Shown: positions 1 to 6,945 of the stretch, one piece after another | How the letters are laid out: each line of letters opens with the position of its first letter | Numbering within the stretch: the stretch's first letter is position 1 | Assembly (NCBI GenBank): GCA_028711205.1 | Contig: JAQTSP010000064.1 | Span: forward strand, 1-11,151 | Direction of reading: 5' to 3' | Origin: Eubacteriales bacterium | GTDB taxonomy: Bacteria > Bacillota > Clostridia > Christensenellales > SZUA-584 | DNA length: 11,151 nt | Position numbers and translations under genes: made by a program | Notes under the pieces: generated by a model | What the model saw: the letters and a program-made list of their open reading frames with translations, nothing else | The model's database searches: none | Told to the model about the DNA's origin: nothing

Positions 1-1
1 C

Positions 2-709
2 TTCACGGGCTGTGGCGGACAAAATGCAAATGCGGATTCAACTGATGCAGAGGCCGCGGCGGTAAGCGCCGGCAGCGCGCCCGGAGATTTTTATGCCGCG
101 TATTACAACACGAAGTCCGTTATGCTAGTCAACCTGAACGAGGGGCTTAAAAGCAACCCGGACACTTCGCTTGCTGCGGCATCTGTGTATGATGTCATTA
201 TGGCAGAGCTTGCAATGCTTCCGGCAACATTCTTCGGGCTTGGAGAGGCGGCGGCGGCTTCCAGCCTGGTCTTGCTGGGCGCATATGTTGAATGCTCTGA
301 GAGTCAAGACAGCTATATTGTTACATATACAAATAGTAATGGAAACGTCATTGTATTTGATGGTACATACGACGCGGCCGCCGATACGATGCGTTGTTCT
401 GGCGCGCGGGATGGTACGGATTTCATCTACGGGGAATACCATAAAACATCGTTTGGCTATGTCGGTCAAAATTACATTATCAATACCGACGGTACGATAA
501 ATCTATACCAATTCGCGGTAAACGGTGATGATGGTATAGTCGGTATCACAACAATGTCTGAAAAGCCTGCCGTGTTAACGGGCAGCGAATCGATCGATTT
601 TCCGACGGCATGCCCCGAATGGTACGCCATCACAGGAACCACGATCACGGGCGTAACAGCGGACGGTACGGCGGTGGATTTCGAGTATACGCCCACCGAA
701 ACAGAATAA
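2..709 (+). CDS. Lipoprotein of unknown function, 5' end outside window
   Basis: The frame is open from the left edge, so the annotated start lies outside the window. The first visible residues read F-T-G-C-G-G, which fits the end of a lipobox. The cysteine at 11-13 would be lipidated and the signal peptide would lie to the left. After the cysteine comes an Ala/Ser/Gly/Asp-rich linker of about 25 residues, typical of surface lipoproteins, then a region starting FYAAYYNTKSV. An internal ATG at 122 would give a 195-residue protein but would skip the lipobox and has no good ribosome binding site. The C-terminal half is rich in Thr, Gly, Tyr and Val in alternating pattern, suggesting beta structure. 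It has two or three cysteines and no transmembrane span after the lipobox. I do not recognise the family. It probably sits on the outer face of the membrane. Confidence 0.75.
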   Translation, partial: FTGCGGQNANADSTDAEAAAVSAGSAPGDFYAAYYNTKSVMLVNLNEGLKSNPDTSLAAASVYDVIMAELAMLPATFFGLGEAAAASSLVLLGAYVECSESQDSYIVTYTNSNGNVIVFDGTYDAAADTMRCSGARDGTDFIYGEYHKTSFGYVGQNYIINTDGTINLYQFAVNGDDGIVGITTMSEKPAVLTGSESIDFPTACPEWYAITGTTITGVTADGTAVDFEYTPTETE

Positions 710-750
710 GAAGAAAGAACGCTCTTTAGGGAAGGTTTTTGCACCTGGGT

Positions 751-790
751 AAGGTGCAGGGAATTAAAAGAATGTCTCCTGCGCTTTTTC
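751..790 (+). terminator. Probable intrinsic terminator of the lipoprotein gene
   Basis: AAGGTGCAGG (751-760) pairs with CCTGCGCTTT (778-787) over ten positions, including G-U pairs, around a 17-base loop. It is followed by further T's and a T-rich stretch. The loop is larger than usual, and a competing hairpin (TGCACCT 740-746 with AGGTGCA 752-758) shares the left arm. It lies between the lipoprotein stop and the ileS promoter, where a terminator is expected. Confidence 0.5.
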
Positions 791-797
791 TTTGCTC

Positions 798-826
798 TTT
801 ACAAACCGCCGGCTTGCCTTTATAAT
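798..826 (+). promoter_or_regulatory. Sigma-A-type promoter of the ileS T-box transcript
   Basis: TTTACA at 798-803 (five of six consensus positions) is separated by exactly 17 bases from a perfect TATAAT at 821-826. Transcription would start near 832-834, about 290 bases before the ileS start codon. That is the right length for a T-box leader and places the start just before the Stem I sequences. Confidence 0.75.
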
Positions 827-832
827 AAGGGA

Positions 833-1097
833 TAAATTAAAATGAAGGATATGCCGGAACGCAGGATACGGCCCGTACACGCTTTTGCACAGCGAGCGGG
901 GAGGCGGTGAAAGCCCCGACAGACGCTGTATGATGTTATCGCCTGTTATGCATCTCTGCCGAAATGTTAGAGTAAGCAAAGACGGAGTTACGCACGTTAG
1001 CGCGTAAACGAGATACGGCCGTACCGGTCGTCATTTTGGGTGGTACCGTAGAAGATGTGCGTCTTTTGCCCCGGAATATGGGCAAGGGCGTTTTTTA
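833..1097 (+). promoter_or_regulatory. T-box leader (tRNA-Ile-sensing riboswitch) of ileS
   Basis: T-box leaders bind uncharged tRNA: Stem I reads the anticodon and the antiterminator bulge pairs with the free NCCA end. Visible parts are as follows. The Stem I apical region has ACAGCG (889-894) paired with CGCTGT (923-928), and inside it CGGGG/CCCCG around the GGTG-containing loop (896-919). The lower arm GCAGG (861-865) can pair with CCTGT (942-946). Immediately before that right arm is an ATC triplet at 938-940, the best candidate Ile specifier; another ATC lies at 952-954. A Stem III-like hairpin TTACGC/GCGTAA spans 988-1007. The conserved T-box core GGGTGGTACCG is at 1038-1048. Its antiterminator bulge is TGGTACC (1041-1047), flanked by helices TTGGG/CCCGG (1036-1040/1070-1074) and GTAGAAGA/TCTTTTGC (1048-1055/1062-1069). 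The variable base of TGGN is T, matching discriminator A of tRNA-Ile. The specifier assignment is inferred by hand folding. Confidence 0.92.
1060..1097 (+). terminator. T-box attenuator (leader terminator) of ileS
   Basis: The left arm from 1060 (CGTCTTTTGCCC) pairs with GGGCAAGGGCG (1080-1090) with one bulged T and two G-U pairs, and is followed by six T's (1091-1096). The left arm contains bases 1062-1072, which are also needed for the antiterminator helices. The two structures are therefore mutually exclusive, as required for a transcriptional T-box. Charged tRNA-Ile should favour this hairpin and stop transcription before ileS. Confidence 0.87.
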
Positions 1098-1124
1098 TTT
1101 CGGAGAAGATATAAGGAGAAGGAC

Positions 1125-4100
1125 ATGCTTTATAAACAAGTGGATAAAGACTTAAACTTCAAAGACAGGGAATTAAGTGTCTTGGAGTTTTGGAAACAAA
1201 ATAAAATATTTGATAAAACCGTCGAAAAAAACTGCGGCAAGGAGCCGTACACGTTTTATGACGGGCCGCCGACGGCAAACGGCAAGCCACATATCGGCCA
1301 TATTCTGACACGGTGCATCAAAGACCTGATGCCGCGCTACAAGACGATGCAGGGGTATGATGTGCTGCGAAAAGCGGGCTGGGACACGCACGGGCTGCCG
1401 GTCGAGCTTGAGGTCGAGCGCCTCCTTGGGCTTGACGGCAAAGAGCAGATTGAGGAATACGGCGTCGAACCGTTTATCGCCGAATGCAAAAAGAGCGTCT
1501 GGAAGTATAAGGGCGAATGGGAGCGAATGAGCGAGCGCGTCGGCTTCTGGGCGGACATGGAGCACCCGTATATCACATATGAGAACGATTATATCGAGTC
1601 TGTCTGGTGGTCGCTGAAACAGATACACGAAAAGGGACTCTTGTATAAAGGGCATAAGGTCGTACCGTACTGCCCGCGGTGCGGAACGGCGCTCTCGTCA
1701 CACGAGGTGGCCCAGGGGTACAAAGATGTTAAGGAAGCGTCGATATTTGTCAAGTTCAGGGCCAAGGACGAGCCGAACACATACTTTATGGCATGGACGA
1801 CGACGCCTTGGACGCTGCCCAGCAACGTCGCGCTCTGCGTCAACCCGCGCGAAACGTATGTCAAAGCCGCGTTTAACGGCGAGAATATTATCATGGCCAA
1901 AGCGCTTGTGGAAACGGTGCTTGGCGAGGGTGCGCGTATTGCCCGGGAATATAAGGGCAAAGACCTGGAGCACATGGAGTACGAGCCGCTCTACGATTTT
2001 GGCGAAGCGGATAAAAAGGCCTGGTACGTGACCATGGACGAATTCGTCACGCTGTCCGACGGGTCGGGCATCGTGCATATTGCGCCGGCGTTCGGCGAGG
2101 ACGACGCACGTGTCGGCAAAAAGTACGGCCTGCCGTTTGTGCAGATGGTGAACGAGCAGGGCAAATTCAGGAAAGGCACGCCGTGGGAAGGCGTTTTTGT
2201 CAAACAGGCGGACGCCGGTATCATCAAAGACCTGGACGAAAGAAAGCTGCTTCATGCGACAAAGGATTATGAGCACAGCTACCCGTACTGCTGGCGGTGC
2301 GATACGCCGCTGCTCTATTACGCCAGAAGCACGTGGTTTATCAAGGTGACCGCTTTAAAAGAGCTTCTGATGAAAAACAACCGTGCGGTCAACTGGCTGC
2401 CCGAGAACATCAAGGAAGGCCGTATGGGCAATTTCCTCGAGAACGTGATCGACTGGGGACTCTCGAGAGAGCGGTACTGGGGTACGCCGCTGCCCGTATG
2501 GGAATGCGGCTGCGGCCATTTTTCCGTAATCGGGTCGATCGCGGAGCTGCGCGAAAAAGGCGGCAATGTGCCGGCGGATATCGAGCTGCATAAGCCGTTT
2601 ATCGACGGCATCACGATACACTGCGAAAAGTGCGGGCAAGTGATGAAACGCGCGCCCGAGGTCATCGACTGCTGGTACGATTCGGGCTCGATGCCGTTTG
2701 CGCAGTGGCACTATCCTTTCGAAAACAAGGCGGAGTTTGAAAAGCGGTTTCCCGCGCACTTCATCAGCGAAGCGGTCGACCAGACGCGGGGCTGGTTCTA
2801 TACGCTGCTTGCGATCGGTACGCTGGTGTTCGGCGAGACCCCGTTTGAAAACTGCATCGTTCTGGGGCATGTGCAGGACAAGGAAGGCCAGAAGATGAGC
2901 AAGCACAAGGGCAACGTGATCGACCCCTGGGTGGTGCTGGGCCATCAGGGCGCGGACGCCGTGCGGTGGTATTTCTATTCGAACAGCATGCCGTGGCTGC
3001 CGAACCGGTTCTATGAGGAAGCGGTCTCCGAATCGCAGCGCAAGTTCATGGGCACGCTATGGAACACATACGCGTTTTACGTGCTGTATGCCGATATCGA
3101 CGGTTTTGACCCGACGCAGCATCAGACAAGCGTGGAAAACGTCATGGACAGATGGATACTCTCAAGGCTCAGCACGCTGACCGAAAACGTATCAAAGTAT
3201 CTTGACCAGTACCGGCTGACCGAGCCGGCCAGAGAGATGGACAGGTTTGTGGACGATCTTTCGAACTGGTATGTGCGGCGGTGCCGCGGGCGCTTCTGGG
3301 CATCGGGGATGGAGCAGGACAAGGTGGACGCTTTTATGACGCTCTATACCGTGCTCAACACGATCTGCCGGCTGGCCGCGCCGTTTATACCGTTTATGAC
3401 CGAGACGATGTATCAGAATCTTGTCAGAAGTGTCGATAAATCGGCGCCCGAGAGCGTGCATCTTTGTGCTTACCCAAAAGCGGACGCGTCGCTGATCGAC
3501 AAAGCGCTCGAGAAGAGCATGGGCGCGGTGCTTGATGTCGTCGTCTTGGGGCGCAGCGCCAGAAACGCGGCGGCCATCAAGAACCGCCAGCCGATCGCGA
3601 ACATGTATGTTGCCGGTATTGATTCGCTGGGCGATATGTATACGGAACTGATCGCGGGCGAGCTGAACATCAAAAACGTGACGTTCGGCGCGGACGCGTC
3701 GGCGTTTATCTCGTATAACGTCAAGCCGCAGCTTAAAACACTCGGGCCGAAATACGGCAAGCTTTTGGGCGCGATACGCACTCACCTTGACGAGACGGAC
3801 GGGCTGATGATTGTGAACACGGTCAGGGCGAACAGCGCCTATACGTTTGAGTCAAATGGAGAGACGATTGAGCTTCTTGAAGAGGATATGCTGATCGAAC
3901 CGACGCACAAAGAGGGCTATGCCGTGGAAAGCGATAGAGGCATCAGCGTGATACTCGAAACGACGCTGACCGACGCGCTGATCGAAGAGGGGTTTGTGCG
4001 CGAGATGATCAGCAAGATTCAGACGATGCGCAAAGAGGCCGGATTTCAGGTGATGGACCATATCCGCCTTGCGGTCACCGGCAACGAAACCTTAAGCGGC

Positions 4101-4232
4101 GTGATAGCGCGCAACGCCGAAGAGATCAAACGAGAGGTTATGGCCGACGAGATCGCGGACACGCTTTCAGGATACGAAAAAGAGTGGGATATCAACGGGC
4201 AAATCGCGGTGTTCAGCGTACAGAAGATATAG
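1125..4232 (+). CDS. ileS: Isoleucine--tRNA ligase
   Basis: A class I synthetase that charges tRNA-Ile with isoleucine in the cytoplasm, and hydrolyses mischarged valine in its CP1 editing domain. It has 1035 residues, the length expected of the long, eukaryote-like clostridial class. The HIGH signature is at residues 56-59 and the second ATP-binding signature is KMSKH (590-594), with His in place of the final Ser. Editing-site sequences include TTTPWTLPSN (225-234) and GIVHIAPAFGEDD (about 315-327). The segment DQTRGWF (552-558) and paired cysteines (183/186, 389/392, 461/463, 500/503) fit the family, the latter pairs being likely zinc ligands. The remaining C-terminal third holds the anticodon-binding domain. 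The start is supported by AAGGAG at 1113-1118, six bases upstream. It is monocistronic between its T-box leader and the terminator at 4269. The eukaryote-like class includes enzymes naturally resistant to mupirocin; whether this one is resistant cannot be read from sequence alone. Confidence 0.97.
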   Translation: MLYKQVDKDLNFKDRELSVLEFWKQNKIFDKTVEKNCGKEPYTFYDGPPTANGKPHIGHILTRCIKDLMPRYKTMQGYDVLRKAGWDTHGLPVELEVERLLGLDGKEQIEEYGVEPFIAECKKSVWKYKGEWERMSERVGFWADMEHPYITYENDYIESVWWSLKQIHEKGLLYKGHKVVPYCPRCGTALSSHEVAQGYKDVKEASIFVKFRAKDEPNTYFMAWTTTPWTLPSNVALCVNPRETYVKAAFNGENIIMAKALVETVLGEGARIAREYKGKDLEHMEYEPLYDFGEADKKAWYVTMDEFVTLSDGSGIVHIAPAFGEDDARVGKKYGLPFVQMVNEQGKFRKGTPWEGVFVKQADAGIIKDLDERKLLHATKDYEHSYPYCWRCDTPLLYYARSTWFIKVTALKELLMKNNRAVNWLPENIKEGRMGNFLENVIDWGLSRERYWGTPLPVWECGCGHFSVIGSIAELREKGGNVPADIELHKPFIDGITIHCEKCGQVMKRAPEVIDCWYDSGSMPFAQWHYPFENKAEFEKRFPAHFISEAVDQTRGWFYTLLAIGTLVFGETPFENCIVLGHVQDKEGQKMSKHKGNVIDPWVVLGHQGADAVRWYFYSNSMPWLPNRFYEEAVSESQRKFMGTLWNTYAFYVLYADIDGFDPTQHQTSVENVMDRWILSRLSTLTENVSKYLDQYRLTEPAREMDRFVDDLSNWYVRRCRGRFWASGMEQDKVDAFMTLYTVLNTICRLAAPFIPFMTETMYQNLVRSVDKSAPESVHLCAYPKADASLIDKALEKSMGAVLDVVVLGRSARNAAAIKNRQPIANMYVAGIDSLGDMYTELIAGELNIKNVTFGADASAFISYNVKPQLKTLGPKYGKLLGAIRTHLDETDGLMIVNTVRANSAYTFESNGETIELLEEDMLIEPTHKEGYAVESDRGISVILETTLTDALIEEGFVREMISKIQTMRKEAGFQVMDHIRLAVTGNETLSGVIARNAEEIKREVMADEIADTLSGYEKEWDINGQIAVFSVQKI

Positions 4233-4268
4233 CGTGAGTAGGGCGGCATTGTGGTATTTGATAAAACG

Positions 4269-4295
4269 AGGCATTCCGTATTCGGAGTGCCTTTT
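4269..4295 (+). terminator. Intrinsic terminator after ileS
   Basis: AGGCATTCCG (4269-4278) pairs with CGGAGTGCCT (4283-4292) over ten positions with one G-U pair and a TATT loop, followed by TTT. It lies 37 bases after the ileS stop and isolates ileS from the dehydrogenase gene. Confidence 0.87.
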
Positions 4296-4321
4296 GACAG
4301 TAAACGTTTTTATTATTGAAT
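4294..4321 (+). promoter_or_regulatory. Possible promoter of the SDR/nitroreductase pair
   Basis: A consensus TTGACA at 4294-4299 overlaps the end of the ileS terminator T-tract. A -10-like TTGAAT lies 16 bases downstream (4316-4321) but matches only four of six positions and lacks the key second A. A start near 4328 would give a short leader. Other -10-like hexamers (TATGAT 4328-4333, TATACA 4337-4342) lack a well-placed -35, so the exact promoter is uncertain. Confidence 0.35.
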
Positions 4322-4350
4322 ATTTGGTATGATTTGTATACAATGGGGAT

Positions 4351-5229
4351 ATGGATAATATGAATAAAAAAATCGCATTTGTGACAGGCGCAAGCTCAGG
4401 GATAGGCAGGGCTGTTGCGGCCGTTTTTGCAAAGAACGGCTATACTGTATACGGTACATCGAGACGGGCGAATTATGAGACTGTAGAAACCGACGGCGCC
4501 GGATATACCATGCTTCCGATAACGCTGGAGGATGACGGATCTGTCAGGGATGCGGTGCAGTATGTCATCGACAGGCACGGGCGTATCGATGTTGTTGTCA
4601 ACGCCGCGGGAAGCGGTATCGCCGGCGCGATAGAAGAGACGTCGCCCGCCGAGGCAAGGATGCAGTTTGACGTGTGCTTTTTCGGCATCGTTTCAGTGCT
4701 TTCTCATGTGCTGCCGCATATGCGCGAGGCAAAGAGCGGGATGGTCATCAACATCGGGTCGATGGCGGCGTGTTTTCCGATCGCGTTCCAGGGCATGTAC
4801 AGCGCGGTCAAATCGGCGTTGTTCATGATGACGGCCACGCTGCGTATGGAAGTGAGGCCGTTTGGCATCAAGGCATGCGTGATCGAGCCGGGCGATACCA
4901 AAACGGGGTTTACAAAAAAACGGGTGTTTACGCAAAAGTCAAAAAACACGGCATACCGGCAGCCACTTGAGCGCGCTCTCTACGAGATGATACGCTCAGA
5001 GCTCTCGGCAGAGGGGCCTGAAAAATGCGCGCGTCTTGTTCTCAAAGCGGCCGGCATGAAAAACCCGCCGGCAAGGCTGTCCGTCGGGGCCGACAACAAG
5101 ATTTTGTATGCGCTCTCACGGCTGACATCCTGGCGGTTCAAAGAGAGGATACTTGGCATGATGTATTTAAGTAAAGACCCGCCAAAAGACGCGGTCTGGA
5201 CATACGAAAAACAATTTAAGGAGCAGTGA
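4351..5229 (+). CDS. Short-chain dehydrogenase/reductase (SDR) family oxidoreductase
   Basis: A classical-type SDR that would use NAD(H) or NADP(H) to oxidise an alcohol or reduce a ketone; substrate unknown. The Rossmann dinucleotide motif TGASSGIG is at residues 12-19, and NAAG at 84-87. The catalytic Ser is S137 (NIGS) and the YxxxK pair is Y150/K154. Basic residues R38-R39 after the second strand (TSRR) favour NADP(H), by family knowledge. The usual catalytic Asn in the D-V-N-x-x-G segment appears to be Cys (C109 in DVCFFG), which is unusual. At 292 residues it is longer than the core 250; the tail (about 245-292) resembles the C-terminal extension of hydroxysteroid/retinol-dehydrogenase-like SDRs. 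Start choice is uncertain. GGGG at 4345-4348 is only two bases before this ATG and 11 before the ATG at 4360, which would begin MNKKIAFVTG, a common SDR start. It is followed one base later by the nitroreductase, so the two are almost certainly co-transcribed. Confidence 0.88.
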   Translation: MDNMNKKIAFVTGASSGIGRAVAAVFAKNGYTVYGTSRRANYETVETDGAGYTMLPITLEDDGSVRDAVQYVIDRHGRIDVVVNAAGSGIAGAIEETSPAEARMQFDVCFFGIVSVLSHVLPHMREAKSGMVINIGSMAACFPIAFQGMYSAVKSALFMMTATLRMEVRPFGIKACVIEPGDTKTGFTKKRVFTQKSKNTAYRQPLERALYEMIRSELSAEGPEKCARLVLKAAGMKNPPARLSVGADNKILYALSRLTSWRFKERILGMMYLSKDPPKDAVWTYEKQFKEQ

Positions 5230-5230
5230 T

Positions 5231-5746
5231 ATGGAAGGTTTAAAGCCGATACTGGAAAGAAGGAGCTGCAGAACCTATACGGATCAGCCTGTACCGGAGC
5301 ATATTATTGAAACGCTGCTGAAAGCCGGCATGTTTGCGCCTTCGGCCAATAACGCGCAGCCCTGGGAATTTCTTGTGATGCAGGATGCAGAAAAGAAAGA
5401 AGCCGCTTCAAACATTGCTCCCTATTGGAGCATGCTGAAAAATGCGCCTCTGGGCATACTTGTGCTGGCCGACGTTGCCGGATACAGAGGCCCTATAAAA
5501 GATTATTTCATTCAGGATTGCTCCGCAAGCACGGAGAATATACTGATTGCGGCCGAGGCGATGGGGCTTGGCGGCGTATGGCTGGGGTTGTACCCCAGAG
5601 AGGACAGGATAAAGAAGATACGCGCGATCTACAACATACCCGGGCATATCATGCCTTTTTCGGTCGTGTCGCTTGGCTACCCCGACAAACCACATCATCC
5701 GCACACGACATACCATGCGGAAAAAGTACACAGGGACGTGTATTAG
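5231..5746 (+). CDS. Nitroreductase family protein (small FMN oxidoreductase)
   Basis: A small flavoprotein of 171 residues, the usual size for the compact, probably dimeric nitroreductase class. It would use FMN and NAD(P)H to reduce nitro compounds, quinones, flavins or enones; the natural substrate is not evident. The N-terminal FMN-phosphate motif is RRSCR (residues 10-14), followed by APSANNAQPW (36-45), the typical second flavin-binding segment. The glycine-rich GLGGVWLG (112-119) and the terminal GYP (149-151) are also standard. There is no ferredoxin domain or signal peptide. AAGGAG at 5218-5223 lies seven bases before the ATG and inside the end of the SDR gene. The intergenic gap is a single base, so translation is likely coupled. 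The terminator at 5760 closes the unit. Confidence 0.92.
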   Translation: MEGLKPILERRSCRTYTDQPVPEHIIETLLKAGMFAPSANNAQPWEFLVMQDAEKKEAASNIAPYWSMLKNAPLGILVLADVAGYRGPIKDYFIQDCSASTENILIAAEAMGLGGVWLGLYPREDRIKKIRAIYNIPGHIMPFSVVSLGYPDKPHHPHTTYHAEKVHRDVY

Positions 5747-5759
5747 ATCATAATAAACG

Positions 5760-5788
5760 GGCGGAGGGTAAAATCTTCGCCTTTTTTT
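5760..5788 (+). terminator. Intrinsic terminator after the nitroreductase gene
   Basis: GGCGGAGG (5760-5767) pairs with TCTTCGCC (5774-5781) over eight positions with two G-U pairs and a six-base loop, then seven T's (5782-5788). It lies between two convergent operons. Read on the minus strand, the G-U pairs become A-C mismatches and no T-run follows, so it mainly serves the plus-strand operon. Confidence 0.9.
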
Positions 5789-5794
5789 GTTGCA

Positions 5795-6379
5795 TTACAG
5801 CCCGAGTACGCCGAAAAGCACGACGCCGGCGACGCCGGACAACAGTATCATCAGTATCGGGGACACTTTGAATTTCAATATGGCAACGCCTGTGGCAAGA
5901 GCGATGACGACGGACGCCAAGTCGATGCTTTTCAGTGCCGAACCCCATGTCAGCAAAGCGAGGCTGTCCGCGCCGAACAGCGCGGGAACGGCCATGATGA
6001 CGGCGGCGGCCGCGATCAGTCCGGTCACGGCCGGCCTGATGCCCCACATCGCGCGCCTGACGATGATATTATCCTCGAATTTGAAGAAGTATTTGGCGAG
6101 AAGCGTCGTGATGATCAGAGACGGCAGCGCGACCGCGACGGTTGCGGCGATGCCGCCCGGTATGCCCAGCGTTCTGACGCCCGAGAACGTCGCGGCGTTG
6201 ATGGCAAACGGCCCCGGCGTCATCTGTGATACCGCCACGATATCCGCGACCTCGAGCTGTGTCATCAGGCCGTACGCAACAAGCTCGCTGTTGATGAGCG
6301 GCAGCATCGCGTATCCGCCGCCGATGGTAAACAGCCCGATCTTGAAGAATATCCAGATGATACGAAGGTACATTATCAT
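5795..6379 (-). CDS. ChrA-family (CHR) transporter, second half-size subunit
   Basis: An integral membrane protein of 194 residues made of one CHR domain, the short-chain form that works with a partner half. The family was named for chromate efflux, but the true substrate of most members is unknown. The N-terminal signature F-T-I-G-G-G-Y-A-M-L-P-L is at about residues 17-28, and SQMTPGPFAIN at 51-61 carries the conserved Pro-Gly. The rest is almost wholly hydrophobic, with about five or six membrane segments (roughly 5-25, 72-95, 105-130, 155-170, 173-194). Its ATG overlaps the stop of the first subunit by four bases (ATGA), a standard arrangement for co-translated partners. No strong ribosome binding site precedes it, which fits coupling. 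A second in-frame ATG lies at 6373. No convincing minus-strand terminator is seen after the stop. Confidence 0.9.
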   Translation of the reverse strand: MIMYLRIIWIFFKIGLFTIGGGYAMLPLINSELVAYGLMTQLEVADIVAVSQMTPGPFAINAATFSGVRTLGIPGGIAATVAVALPSLIITTLLAKYFFKFEDNIIVRRAMWGIRPAVTGLIAAAAVIMAVPALFGADSLALLTWGSALKSIDLASVVIALATGVAILKFKVSPILMILLSGVAGVVLFGVLGL

Positions 6380-6945
6380 GGCGCACCGTCTTTCTCTGGC
6401 TTTTTGATGCGAAACATGCCGATCAAGATGCCGAAAACGACCGCGCCGAGTATGATGTATATGCTGTTCAAATTGAGCAGCAGCGATAACAAAAATGCGG
6501 TGGCAAAGAAGGCGATGGATATGATATCTTTGCGGAACGGTTTTGAAAGCCGCCAGAAAGCGGATACCAGAAGTGCGACGACCGCCGCGCGGATGCCGCG
6601 CAGCGCGCCCGTGACATAGGCGTTGTCGCGTACCGCTTCATAGAGATAGGTGACCGCGGTCAGCACAACGAGCGAAGGAAGTATGATGCCGGCCACGGCG
6701 GCAAGCGCGCCGCGCAGTTTCTTTAATCTGTAGCCGATGAGTATGCCGCAGTTGATCGCGATGGCGCCCGGCACGGACTGGGACAGCGCGATCATGTTGG
6801 CCATGTCTTCGCAGGCGATCCAGCCGCGCTTCTGCACAAACTCGTCCTCAAAAAGCGGCACCATCGCGTATCCGCCGCCAAACGTCAGTGCGCCGAGCTT
6901 CAGCATGATCAGGAATATGGAAATAAGACTTTTATCTTTAGCCAT
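6376..6945 (-). CDS. ChrA-family (CHR) transporter, first half-size subunit
   Basis: A 189-residue membrane protein made of one CHR domain, clearly related to the following gene. Shared signatures are TFGGGYAMVPL (21-31) and SQSVPGAIAIN (55-65). After them come hydrophobic segments at about 78-100, 110-130, 140-155 and 160-178, and a charged Lys-rich cytoplasmic tail. Half-size pairs of this kind are known in Bacillota and are thought to form a functional heterodimer. The start codon overlaps the end of the aconitase gene by eight bases (ATGGCTAA contains the aconitase stop). AAGGA is only two bases upstream, so translation probably depends on ribosomes finishing aconitase. The substrate is not shown by sequence: chromate, sulfate or another oxyanion is suggested by family name, whereas the operon suggests an organic anion. 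Confidence 0.9.
   Translation of the reverse strand: MAKDKSLISIFLIMLKLGALTFGGGYAMVPLFEDEFVQKRGWIACEDMANMIALSQSVPGAIAINCGILIGYRLKKLRGALAAVAGIILPSLVVLTAVTYLYEAVRDNAYVTGALRGIRAAVVALLVSAFWRLSKPFRKDIISIAFFATAFLLSLLLNLNSIYIILGAVVFGILIGMFRIKKPEKDGAP

Noticed and set aside
122..709. Start of the lipoprotein gene at ATG 122
   Set aside because: The frame is open to the left edge and contains a lipobox-like F-T-G-C before this ATG, so the real start is outside the window.
764..979. Minus-strand open frame in the ileS leader region
   Set aside because: It covers the terminator, promoter and T-box Stem I, whose structure explains the sequence. No start signal supports it.
1698..2276. Long open frames on the minus strand inside ileS, also at 2355-2945 and 3192-3785
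   Set aside because: They lie opposite the strongly supported ileS frame, have no ribosome binding site, and their Arg/His-rich translation is typical of reading GC-rich codons backwards.
5750..5794. Minus-strand terminator for the aconitase-ChrA operon sharing the nitroreductase terminator
   Set aside because: On the minus strand the G-U pairs become A-C mismatches and only a broken T-rich stretch follows.
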